Shown: positions 27,446 through 37,600 of the stretch, one piece after another
Layout: each line of letters begins with the position of its first letter
How positions within the stretch are numbered: the first letter of the stretch is position 1
Origin: Eutypa lata
Lineage: Eukaryota > Ascomycota > Sordariomycetes > Xylariales > Diatrypaceae
Reading direction: 5' to 3'
Length of the DNA stretch: 64,000 nucleotides
Assembly (NCBI GenBank): GCA_022661535.1
Contig: JAKULF010000001.1
Span: 2,542,001 to 2,606,000 of the forward strand
Position numbers and translations under genes: made by a program
Notes under the pieces: generated by a model
What the model saw: the letters and a program-made list of their open reading frames with translations, nothing else
Database searches by the model: none
What the model was told of the DNA's origin: nothing

Positions 27446-28105
27446 ATTATAATAATTATATAAAAGTAATTTATAAACTTATAACTTTATAAGTTATAAA
27501 TTTATAAACTTAAAACTTTAATTATTTTAAAAAATTTATAAAATAATATAATAAAATAATATAATAAAATAATAATAACTTTAATTATTTAATTAATTTT
27601 TAATTAATTAATTCGATTATAAATCGATTAAATTTATATATAAACGTAAAATTAATTATATATATAAAAATAAAATATAAAATTTTTATATAATAATTAA
27701 TATAACTTGTAATATAAAAAGCTTATAATATAATAATTAAATTCGTAAAATTTATAATACGTAATAATAAATCTATAAAGTTTAAAGTTTAAATTTCGTA
27801 TAAAATAAAAAAAATAAAAAAAAATAATTATTTTTTTATTTTTAAATATTTTTATACGAATTTAATTTTCGGTTTTAAATTTAAATTAATTTATTATAAT
27901 TAATTTAAAGTTAAAAATTAAAGGCGTATTTTATTATAAATATAATTATTTATATATATAAAATATAACTTTTAAATTAACGAATATTATTATTTATAAA
28001 GTAAAATTTTATTAATTTCGAAAATCGAAAAAAAGTTTTCGAAGTTTATAAAAAGTTGTATTTTTTTACATTATAACGATCGGTAAAATTTTAATTATTA
28101 TTATT

Positions 28106-28989
28106 ATAAATTTATAAATTTAATTAAAAAAATTAATTTTTATTATAATAAATTTAATATAATTAATATAAAATTAAAATTATTAAATTAAAATTTAATT
28201 TAATTTATAATTAAAAAAATAACGAAATTATTAAATTAACGATTTTAATTTCGTTTAAAATTATTTTATTTAATTAATTATTATAAAGTTTAAATTTTTT
28301 AATAAACGAAAAAAAATATTTTAATATTTTTTATATAAATATATTAAAATTAAATTAAAACGATAATATATTAAAAATTAATAATAAATTAATAAATTAA
28401 ATTAAATAATTATTAAAAATATATTAATAAATTATATTTCTTTTACGAAAAAATGATTAAAATTATATAATTAATATTAAATATTTATTATAAAAAAGAT
28501 TTAAATTTAACTTTTAATAATAAAAAATCGAAAAATAATTATTATTTAAAAAATTAAACTTTTAAAAAAAATTATTTTTTAAATATAATTTATAATTTAA
28601 TTTAAAATTTAAATTATTTTTTAAAATAAATATATTTTTTATATTAATTTATTATAATTATTAATAATAATTATTAATATTATAATTTAATTTCGATTTA
28701 ATATAAATAAATATTTAAAGTTTTATAAATATTATAAATATTTTAATATAAATATTTATTTAATTTTATTATAATAATTCGGTTTTTAAACTTAAGTTTT
28801 TAATTAACGAAATAATTATTTATTTATAAAATTTATTTTATAAATTTTAAAAATATATTTAATTAAAAGTTATAAATATATTAATTAAATATAAATAATA
28901 ATTATTTATTAATTAAAAATTAATTAATATTTATTTAAATTATCGTATAACTTGTATTAATAATTTATTTATTAATATAATTATTTAAA
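28106..28989. other. Unresolved AT-rich spacer between head-to-head A2 elements
   Basis: About 880 bp separates the hairpin termini of two A2 copies pointing toward each other. It is RIP-like, with CpG remnants (AACGAAATTATTAAATTAACG, read at 28221-28241) but no recognised repeat partner or open frame. Confidence 0.4.
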
Positions 28990-28993
28990 ATGT

Positions 28994-29085
28994 AAAATTT
29001 TGCCGATCGTTACGGTGCAAAAAAAGTACGGCCTTTCGCAAGCTCCGGGGACTTTTTTTCCGACCTTCGGGATCGGCAAAATTTT
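28994..29085. other. Terminal hairpin of the A/D/E family
   Basis: AAAATTTTGCCGATC (28994-29008) is perfectly complementary to GATCGGCAAAATTTT (29071-29085). Inside it GGT pairs with ACC (29014-29016 with 29063-29065), and AAAAAAAGT (29019-29027) pairs with ACTTTTTTT (29051-29059), leaving a 23-base loop. Mutated versions of this terminus occur at the ends of all A1, A2, D and E copies. E copies keep the layout with a different stem, TTCGAAAAAAACGAT with ATCGTTTTTTTTTTCGA. Confidence 0.75.
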
Positions 29086-29165
29086 GCTCCGCAGGTAGTG
29101 GCATTCGTCGGTTCGAAAGTTGTATTTTATATACGTAAATGGTGGCATTTATAACAAGATACGCC

Positions 29166-29227
29166 CTTAGTTTTCGGCTTCGAATTAGCTACAGCAAGCT
29201 GACCTGAATTCAAAGCCGAAAACTAAG
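29166..29227. other. Second hairpin of A2/D elements
   Basis: Two 21 bp arms (29166-29186 and 29207-29227) are complementary with one mismatch, around a 20-base loop. The core of the arms is TTAGTTTTCGGCTT / AAGCCGAAAACTAA. The D copies keep the same block in mutated form (near 3870-3940 and 15730-15795). Confidence 0.75.
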
Positions 29228-29228
29228 T

Positions 29229-29415
29229 CTGTATAGAAATGTCCGAAGGTGGAAGGATAATTACTTTTTTTACTTTTTTTACTTTTTTTACTTTATACGG
29301 GATTCGAACCCTAGGCTCTACGGATTTACTACTACGTATTACGGGATTCTACGGATCTAGCCACTACACTACAGGCTTTTTACACTACGGGCTACACTAG
29401 TCACTGCATAGAAAT
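29229..29415 (-). repeat. tRNA-like (SINE-like) module with B box and T/A-rich tail
   Basis: On the minus strand GGTTCGAATCCC (29299-29310) matches the RNA polymerase III B box. About 60 bases upstream TAGTGTAGTGGCTAGA (29356-29371) resembles the A box of tRNA-Glu or tRNA-Asp. After the B box comes GTATAAAGT and a tail of AGTAAAAA units (29261-29295). Near-identical 12-mers CTGTATAGAAAT (29229-29240) and CTGCATAGAAAT (29404-29415) flank it, as target duplications of a SINE would. Against a recent insertion, the module is also recognisable in A1 and E copies and its B-box half in D copies. It is not a normal tRNA gene: no acceptor stem or cloverleaf could be drawn. Confidence 0.55.
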
Positions 29416-29559
29416 CTTACACTTTATCTCCATATATATAGCTAATTCTGCGGTAGGTTTAGCCGACCTATAGCCGAATTGGCTAGTCAAAAGCTAGGTA
29501 GGTGGTCAAAGCTTCCACCACCTAGCTGCACCACCTAGCTGCACCACCCTAAAGAAATC

Positions 29560-30790
29560 CCTAAGTGGCCAAAGCTTTAGGTCTGTAAGCCACCTTCATA
29601 CAGCTGCTACAGCCACCTACAGCTGCTACAGCCACCTACAGCTGCTACAGCCACCTACAGCTGCTACAGCCACCTACAGCTGCTACAGCCACCTACAGCT
29701 GCTACAGCCACCTATATACAGCTGTAGGTCTGTAGGCTAAAGTTATCTAGTTGTTGCAGCTACTTATATACAGCTGTATGGCAGCTGTAGGTTTGTAGGT
29801 TTGTAGGTCCATAAGGTGGCTAGTAACTAGGTCCGAAAGGTGGCTTGTAAGTGGCTAGTAGCTCTGTAGGCTGTAGGTCTGAAGGCTCCAGATATGTAGG
29901 TGGTCAAAGCTTAAGCTGTAAGCTGTAGGTCTGTAAGCTACAGCCACCTAGCTGTTGCAGCCACCTAGCTGTTTTAAAGCTGCTATAGCCACTTATATAC
30001 AGCTGTAGGTCTGTAGGCCTATAGGTCCAGAAGGTGGCTGCTAAGTGGCTAGTAGGTCTGTAAGCTGTAAATCGGTAGCCTTTAGGTCTGTAGGTGGTCA
30101 AAGCTTTAGGTGTAAGCTGTAGGGTAGGTCTGCAAGCTACTGCTGTTACCGTACAGTTGCTACTGCCCTCGTCAGCTGTCACAGTCACCGTCAGCTGTCA
30201 CAGCCACTTACAGCTGCTGCAGCTACTTATATGCAGCTGTAGGTCAGCTGTAGGTCCAAAAGCTGTAGTGCAGGGTAAGTCTGCTAGCCACCTAGTTGCT
30301 GCTACCGTACAGTTGCTACTGCCCGCGTCAGCTGTCACAGCCCGCGTCAGCTGTCACAGCCCCCGTCAGCTGTCACAGCCCCCGTCAGCTGTTACAACTC
30401 CTTATAACTGCTGCTACTGTACAGCTGTTATAGCCACTTACACCTGTAGGTCTAAAAGCTGTAGGTTTATACGCTGCAGGGTAGGTCTGTAAGCCACTTA
30501 GCTGCTGCCACCTACAGCTTTTAAACCTTCAGCTGCTACAGTTACTTACAGCTGCTACAGCTACTTATATACAGCTGTAGGTCAGCTGTAGGGTAGGTCT
30601 GCAAGCTACCTAGCTGCTGCCACCGTACAGCTGCTACAGCCACCTACAGCTGTAGGTTTAAAAGCTGTAGGGTAGGTCTGTAAGCTGTAGGTCTGAAAGC
30701 TGTAGGGTAGGTCTGTAGGTCTGTAGGTCTGTAGGTCTGTAGGTCTGTAGGCTGTAGGTCTGTAGGTTGTAGGTGGTCAAAGCTAGGTGG
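29560..30790. repeat. Intact minisatellite: 19 bp CAGCTG units and 8 bp GTAGGTCT units
   Basis: At 29600-29715 CAGCTGCTACAGCCACCTA (19 bp) repeats about six times. At 30325-30395 another 19 bp form, CGTCAGCTGTCACAGCCCC, repeats four times. At about 30705-30765 GTAGGTCT (8 bp) repeats in tandem. Between these are diverged mixtures on both strands. CAGCTG and TACAGCTGTA are palindromic, so the array has much self-complementarity. The CpA content is high, showing RIP has not acted here. Confidence 0.85.
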
Positions 30791-30813
30791 CCCATAAAAC
30801 CTGAAGGATGCAC

Positions 30814-30939
30814 CCAATCAAAGTGCTGAATCTTTTTTAGGACCAATCAAAAAACTAGCGCCATTCTAGCTCCGAATTAAGGGCCATTAATTAAATTCTG
30901 GCCCATTTAAATCCTTTATCAACCCGAATTCGACCAATC
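30814..30939 (+). promoter_or_regulatory. Three CCAATC motifs in distal end of A2 copy 2
   Basis: CCAATC occurs at 30814-30819, 30843-30848 and 30934-30939. The first two have the same spacing as in the reversed copy at 6859-6893. Conservation of all three between two diverged copies suggests they matter; binding by a CCAAT factor or an element-encoded protein is inference. Confidence 0.35.
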
Positions 30940-31294
30940 GCAGAAAAGTATTCCTTATCAATTACTAAAAAATGCCAACCTTATTTTTACTCCGAATTTT
31001 ACGGTTAATTTTCGAGAAACTCAGAATAAAAATGTCCTTCGAACATGATAAAAATGTAAACATTTCGCGAATAATTAATTATTTCGTTAATTAAAAACTT
31101 AAATTTAAAAAATCGAATCGATATAATATATTAAATAAATAATAATATTTTTTATATTAATTAATTAATTAATTATTATTATTTATTATATAATATATTA
31201 TTAAATATAAAAAAATTTATTTTTTAAAATATTTATTATAATTAAAAATATAATTTAATAAATCATTTTTTATTTATTTAAATTAAATATAAAC

Positions 31295-32145
31295 CGTTTC
31301 ATTTAATAATTAAAATTTTAATTGTTTTTTTTAACGAAAAAGATTTAAATCTTTTAACGATTATTATTTTTTAACTTATTATTTTTAAAAATTAAAGTTA
31401 AATCTTTTTTCATATTAAATAATCAACGTTAATAATATAAGTTCGGGTATTTTTCGATAAAAAGAAAAATTTTATACGATTAATAAAATTTTATTAATTA
31501 TTAAACTTATAAAATATCGTTATTAAATTTAATTTATTTATTTATAAATTTAACTTTTTTAATGTATTATTGCGTATTAATTTAATCGCGATTTAACCGT
31601 ATAAAAAGCCTTTAAAAAATTCGTTATTTATTATTATAAAGTTTAAGCTTTATAAAATTTAATTAAATAAAATAACCTTTAATAAAATTAATATCGTCGA
31701 TTTAATAATTTCGTCGTATTTAAACCGCGAAATAATTAATACTTTAATTTAATAAATCAAGTTTTTTTATTAATTATATCGCCGTCGATATAAAAAAATT
31801 AAATTTATTAACGTAAAAATTAATAAAATTTAATCGAATTTACGAATTAATAAAAATAAAAAAATAAACTTTATTTAAAAATCGAAATAATTATTAATTC
31901 GATTTAACGATTTTTTTCTTTAAAACTTATTATAACGTATATTTAACGGTTCGATAAATTAATCGTAACGATTTAATTACAACCCGGTTAAACTTTTAAA
32001 AAAGTTAAAATTTTAATTATTTAATTTAATTTATAAACTTTCGTAATATTTTAATTACGATATTAAATATCGAATTTTTAATACGTAAAATATAAATTAA
32101 AAATATATCGTATATTTTATACGTAATATAAATAAATTTATAATG
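31295..32145 (+). repeat. Family C repeat copy, LTR-like
   Basis: It aligns from GTTTCATTTAATAATTAAAA through CGTATAAAAAGCCTTTAAAA to AATACGTAAAATATAAATTA with the 42.0 kb copy and the reversed 40.8-41.65 kb copy. The internal TATAAAAAGCC (about 31592) would fit an LTR promoter. Confidence 0.6.
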
Positions 32146-33789
32146 CATAAATTGTTTTATTTTATTTTAATTAATATTATATATTATATATATTAAAAAT
32201 CTTTAATTTTATATTAATTAATAAAATAAATTTTTTTATAACTTTTTAAAATTATAAAATTTATTATATTTAAAAAAAGTATATAATTAATTATTTTAAT
32301 TAAAATAAACGATTATAATATATTTATTTTATTTTATTTATAATTTAAAACTTTAAATTAATATTTAAATTTACGTTTTTTAATAATATAATTAAAATAT
32401 TTACAAAATTTAACGTATAAAAAATAATTTATATAATAATATAAATTCGAAAATATTTTCTTTTAATTAATATTTATTTAAATATTTATTTATTATTTTA
32501 TATAACGTTTTTGTTTTATTTTTAATTTAAAAAAAATATTATTAATTTATAAATTTATAATAACATAATTTTAAAAATAAAATATATCAATTTAAAATAT
32601 ATTAATCGAAAAAATAAAAATAAAGTTTTTTTTAAAAAAATAATATAATTTAAAAAACTTATTAAATTAATATAAAATAAAAAATAAATTTTTTTTATAA
32701 AGTTATATTTTAATTTTATTTTCGTTTTTTATATTAAATAAATATAAATATAAAAAATATATTAATAATTATATTATATATTTTATTTAAAATTTAAAAA
32801 GTTTATATATATATAATATTATATTATATAAAAAGTTTAAAACTTATATTTAAAAAAATATATTTAAAGTTTATAAATAAAAAAATAAATAAATATATAT
32901 CTTAATAAAATAAAATTATTTTTATTTAAAAACTTTTATATATATATAAAAATAATTAAATTTATATTAAAAAATAAAATTTATTTTTATAAACAAAGAT
33001 TTTTAATAAATTTAAATTAAAAATAATTAATTAAAAATAAATAAAATATTAATTAAATTAAAAACAATTCTTTTAAATTTAAAATAATAAATAATAAATA
33101 AATTATAATTTTATTTATAATTATAATAAAAATATTAAAATTAAAATAATTATTATTATTATTTATATAAATATATATAAATATATTTAATTTTATAAAA
33201 ATATTATTTAATTTTAATTTAAAAGTTTTATTTTTTATTTTAATTAAAAAAAATATTAAATTATTTACGTTTAAAATAAAAATATTTTATAATTATTTAT
33301 ATTAATAATTTATTAAAAACGAAAAATAAATTTTATATATTTAATTATTTTTAAAATATTTATATATATTTTTTAATGAAAATAATTATTAATAAAATTA
33401 TATTTATCGTTAAAAATATTTAAATATTAATTTAAATATTTATAATAATAATTAATTTTAAAGATATTATTAGTATAATATTAATATAATAATTTTTTTA
33501 AAAATAAAAATAAAATATATAAATTTAAATATTATATTTATAAATTAAATATTTTTAATATCGAAAATTTAAAAAATATTAATAAAGTTTTTTATATATT
33601 TAATAAATTTTAGTTTTAAATAAATATATTATTATTTTAAACAATTATTACGTTAAATTATTTTATATAATATATTTATAAAATATTATTAAATATTATA
33701 AAAAATTATTTTAAAAAATTTAATTATTTATTTTATAATTAAAATAAAATGTTTAAATTTTATTAATTATTAATTTTAATTAAAGGTTA
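32146..33789. other. Unresolved AT-rich DNA
   Basis: This is one of the poorest stretches of the window for G and C, with hardly any CpG left. No repeat partner, gene or RNA was recognised. Confidence 0.4.
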
Positions 33790-34670
33790 TTTTATGTTAA
33801 ATTTAAATTACGAAATTACGGTATTAATTATATAATTAAATATTTAAAAAATATATATTCATAATAATTATAATTTCGAATTAATTTATTTTAAATCGTT
33901 AATTTATTTAACTTTTCGTATTTAATTTTAATTAATTATATTTATTTCGAAAAATATATATATAATTTATAATTATTATTAATTAAATATATTTTTTTTT
34001 CGGTTTATATATTTAAACTTTTTAAATTTAACTTTATAAATTTATTAATTATTTTTCGAATTTATTAATTATTTATATATTTATAATTTTATAATTTAAA
34101 TAATATTATATTAATTATTAATTTAATTATTAATTACTTAGTTTTTAATTTAAATAATAATAATTTTAATTATAAATTTTTAAAATTAATTATAAATAAA
34201 TAAATAAAATATAAAATTTTAATATAATTAATATAATAAATTTGTAATATAATAATTATAATCGTAATTTTAAAAACTTTAAATTTAAATTTCGTTTAAT
34301 AAAATATAAATTTAAATAATTTAAATAATAATAAAATTTATTATTTATAAATTTATAAATTTATAAAATTTATATATATATATATATAAAATATTATAAT
34401 TTAAAAATAAATTGTAATCGTAATATAAAATTTAAATATAAAATAATCTTAAATTAATTTTAATAATTTAATCGTTTTATATATATATATATATATATAA
34501 TTTTAAGTTTAAATTTTAATAAATAAAAGGTTTTTTAAAAGTTAAATTAATTATATTAACTTTTATTTTATAAAAAGAATTTTTCGCTTAAAGAAAAAAC
34601 GATTTTTGTAATTTATTTATAAACGAAAGGCCGTATCGTTTTTTTTTGAACGTAATAATTAAGAAAAACT
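33790..34670 (-). mobile_element. E element copy 2 (reverse), RIP-mutated
   Basis: The hairpin terminus is at the high end (about 34575-34665), with GGCCGTATCGTTTTTTTTTG preserved from the unmutated form. Reading leftward it follows the order of the 43.9 and 58.9 kb copies: TTATATTAACTTTTATT, the tRNA-like segment (AAATTTAAATTTCGTTTAAT near 34283), a decayed minisatellite near 34040-34100, and the central AAATTACGAAATTACG block near 33805. Confidence 0.6.
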
Positions 34671-37600
34671 TTAAAATTTAACTTTATAATTTTTTAATTA
34701 AAAATTAATAATATTTTAATAATATTTTAAAAATTATATATTAAAAGAATTAATAAAAAAATATTTAAAATTTAATAAAGTTTTTTAATATAAATATATA
34801 ATATTTTATTATATATTTTAAAATTATTATTTTTAATTTAATTATATAAAAAAACCTTTATATAATAATTGTTTTAAAAAAAGATTATTATAAAAATAAA
34901 TTATATACGATATATATAATTATATTTAAAAATTAATTTTAATATTAAATATAAATAATAATAATAATATATTTAAAAAAAAATTTTAATTTATAAAAAT
35001 ATAAGTTTTATAATTATTTTTATTATTTTTATTCAATTATTTTTTTCGTTATTTTTTTAATTTATAAATTAAATATTTAATTATAATAAAATTAAAATTA
35101 ATTATTATATTATTAATAATTATATTTCTTATAATTATTATTCTTTAATTATTATTAATATTAAATTTATAAATTTATAATTTAAATATTAATTATTATT
35201 ATTATTTATTCTTAAAGTTTTATTTATTTATTTTAAAATAATAAATATTATTTTATTAATAAAATTAATTTTATAATAATTTAAATAGATTACGTTTTTA
35301 AATTAAACTATATTTAATTAATAATTAAATTTATATTAAATTAAATTAATATATATATATATATATATAATATATTAAAATTTTAATTTTTTAATTAATC
35401 TTTTAAAATTAAAAATTAAAAATTAATATATAAATATAATATTTTATTATATATTTTAAAATTATAATTTATAATTTAATTTAATAATAAGTTTTATTAT
35501 AATAAAATTTATAAAATAAATAATTATTATTTTATTTATTTTATTTTATTTATAATTAACGTGTTAAACGTTTATTTTAATTTAAAACGTTTATAATTTT
35601 TTATACGAAATTATTTTAATTATTTTGTTTTTAATTGAATTAATATTTTTAAAATATATTTAAATTTAATATATAATTTTATAATAATAATAATTTATTA
35701 AAATTTTATAAATTTTTTTTAAATCTTAAAATATTTAATTTAATAATTTATAATTTTAATTATTTTATTATTTAAAAAAAGATTTAAATTATTTAATAAT
35801 TTTTATTTTTTTATTTTTTATATTTAAAAATTTAATTTAAAAATTTTATAATAATGAATATTTAACGTTAATAATATAATTTAAATTAATTTTAATATAA
35901 AAATATATAATTTAATTAATAAAACCTTTATAATTATAAAATTTAATTTCGTTATATAAAGGTTTTAATATATAAAGAGATCATTTAATTATTAAATCCG
36001 TTTTAAAGTTATATGTATAATTCGTATAAAAATAAAAATAACTTAAAATAATTTAATAATTTTATGTTTTTATTATAATAAGTTATATATATTAATAACT
36101 TGTTATTTAATTCCTTATTCGTAATATAAATATAATTAGTTATTTATATAAAAGAATTTATATATTTTCAAGTTAAATTTATTATAAATAAAGTTTGTTA
36201 TATAAAAATTCGTTAAATATAAAATTTATTATATTTTTATTTATTTTTATTTATTTATTTATAATTTTAATTAATTTAATTAAAAATTAATTATATAAAA
36301 AAAAATAAAAAAAAAATTCGTAATTTATTTTAAAGTTTATAATTTTATAAAAATTAATTAAATAAGTTTTTTATAATTATTATAATTTATTATAAATTAA
36401 TAATAATTACGGTTAAATTATAATTATTTAATATATTTTAATTTAACGATTTAAATTTTTATTAATTAATAAATATTTTTTATTTTTAAAATTTTTTATA
36501 TTTAAATTTTAAATTTAAATTTTTATATAACTTTTATAATAAATTATATTTAATTATTTGTTTATATTTACGTTTAATATTTTTAATTATAAAAATAAAA
36601 TATATTTAAAAAAATTTATTTTTATTAATAAAAATAATCTCTTTTAATATATTAAATTTTAATATTATATTATTTATTTACTTTTAATTAATTATTATTA
36701 TTTATAAGTTTTTTATTATATTTAACGAATTATGTATAATTAATCGTTATAAAATTAATATTTACGATAATTTTTTTTTAACTTTTTAAACTTAATTTTT
36801 AAATTTTAACATTAATTTAAAGAAATATCATTTATTTTATTTTATTAATATATTAATTATAAAATTTTAATTATTATTTTTTTAATTTTATTTTTTTAAT
36901 TATATTAATATATATATTATAATAATATCCAGCTTTATTTATTAATTAATTTTTATTTTATTATTTTAATTTTATTAATTTTATTAATTTATAATAATTA
37001 TTTATTTATTAATAATTATTATTTTCGTTATTTTTAATAATGATAATAATTATTTTCGTTAATTATTTTTATTTATATTTATTTAATAATAACGATAATT
37101 TATTAATTATTATTTTATTTAATAATAATTATTAACGGCTTTAATTTTAATTTTAATTTTTATTGTTATTAATTTTTATTTTATTTTTTAATATTTATTA
37201 TTTTTATTTAGTTTATTATAAATTTTCGATTTGGATTTATCGTTATTTATATTTTTTAAATATAACGTTTTAATTTATTAAATAAGTTAATTTAAAATTT
37301 ATATTATTTAATTTTAACTTTTAATTTTTTAATTTTGTTTTATTTAATATAATAATAATAACATTTATTATTATTATTATTTAAGTTTTTATAATTCGAT
37401 TTTTTAATATAATAAATTAAAAGAATTAAAAGATTTAAATTTAATAAATTATTAAAGTTTTATTAAAAAATGTAATTATTTTTAAACGTTAAATTATGCG
37501 AGTTTTTAATATATTTAAATTTATTTTAAAATATCGACGAAATAATCGAAAATTATTAATTTTAGCTTAATAATTTATATTACGATTATTACTTATTGAA

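Larger units (their letters stand above)
24960..28105 (-). mobile_element. A2 element copy 1, RIP-mutated, interrupted by an LTR element
   Basis: The copy is reversed: the distal end is at about 24960, a decayed minisatellite at about 25200-25760, and the hairpin terminus at about 28000-28105. Between 25812 and 27445 it is split by an inserted LTR element. Its inner part from about 27830 to 28105 matches the A2 copy at 29.0-29.3 kb base for base apart from transitions (TTAATTTTCGGTTTTAAATT, TTAAAGGCGTATTTTATTA, TTATAACGATCGGTAAAATTTT). It therefore has the A2 rather than the A1 middle. Confidence 0.7.
28990..31052 (+). mobile_element. A2 element copy 2, nearly unmutated reference copy
   Basis: This is the most intact element in the window and a sharp island of normal base composition. 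In order it has a long terminal hairpin (28994-29085), a second hairpin (29166-29227), a T-rich tract of TTTTTTAC units (29261-29295), a reversed tRNA-like segment (about 29296-29380), a minisatellite (about 29560-30790) and a distal end with three CCAATC motifs, ending GAACATGATA near 31050. AAAATGTAAA occurs at both borders (28987-28996 and 31051-31060) and may be a target duplication. No protein-coding region is present: open frames inside it are translated minisatellite. It is probably non-autonomous; the class is not recognised. Confidence 0.75.

Noticed and set aside
29296..29380. A functional tRNA gene
   Set aside because: B-box and A-box matches exist, but I could not draw an acceptor stem, anticodon arm or proper spacing; it is better called tRNA-derived.
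30700..30770. Telomere-like GTAGGTCT repeats
   Set aside because: The unit is 8 bp and differs from fungal TTAGGG; it is internal, short, and part of an element found at several places.
29560..30790. CRISPR-like array
   Set aside because: Units are only 8 or 19 bp, abut one another without unique spacers, and the sequence is fungal in character.
29904..30846. Three open frames of 62-132 codons (29904-30188 minus, 30094-30492 plus, 30658-30846 minus)
   Set aside because: They are translations of the CAGCTG / GTAGGTCT minisatellite, overlap on opposite strands and encode repetitive Thr-Tyr-Arg-Pro or Leu-Gln-Leu strings. They are open because the region is not mutated, not because it is coding.
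36950..37380. Second part of LTR element B upstream of the 39.7 kb LTR
   Set aside because: The resemblance to 26330-26650 rests on AAT/TTA simple repeats and spacing does not fit; only 39070-39931 is convincing.
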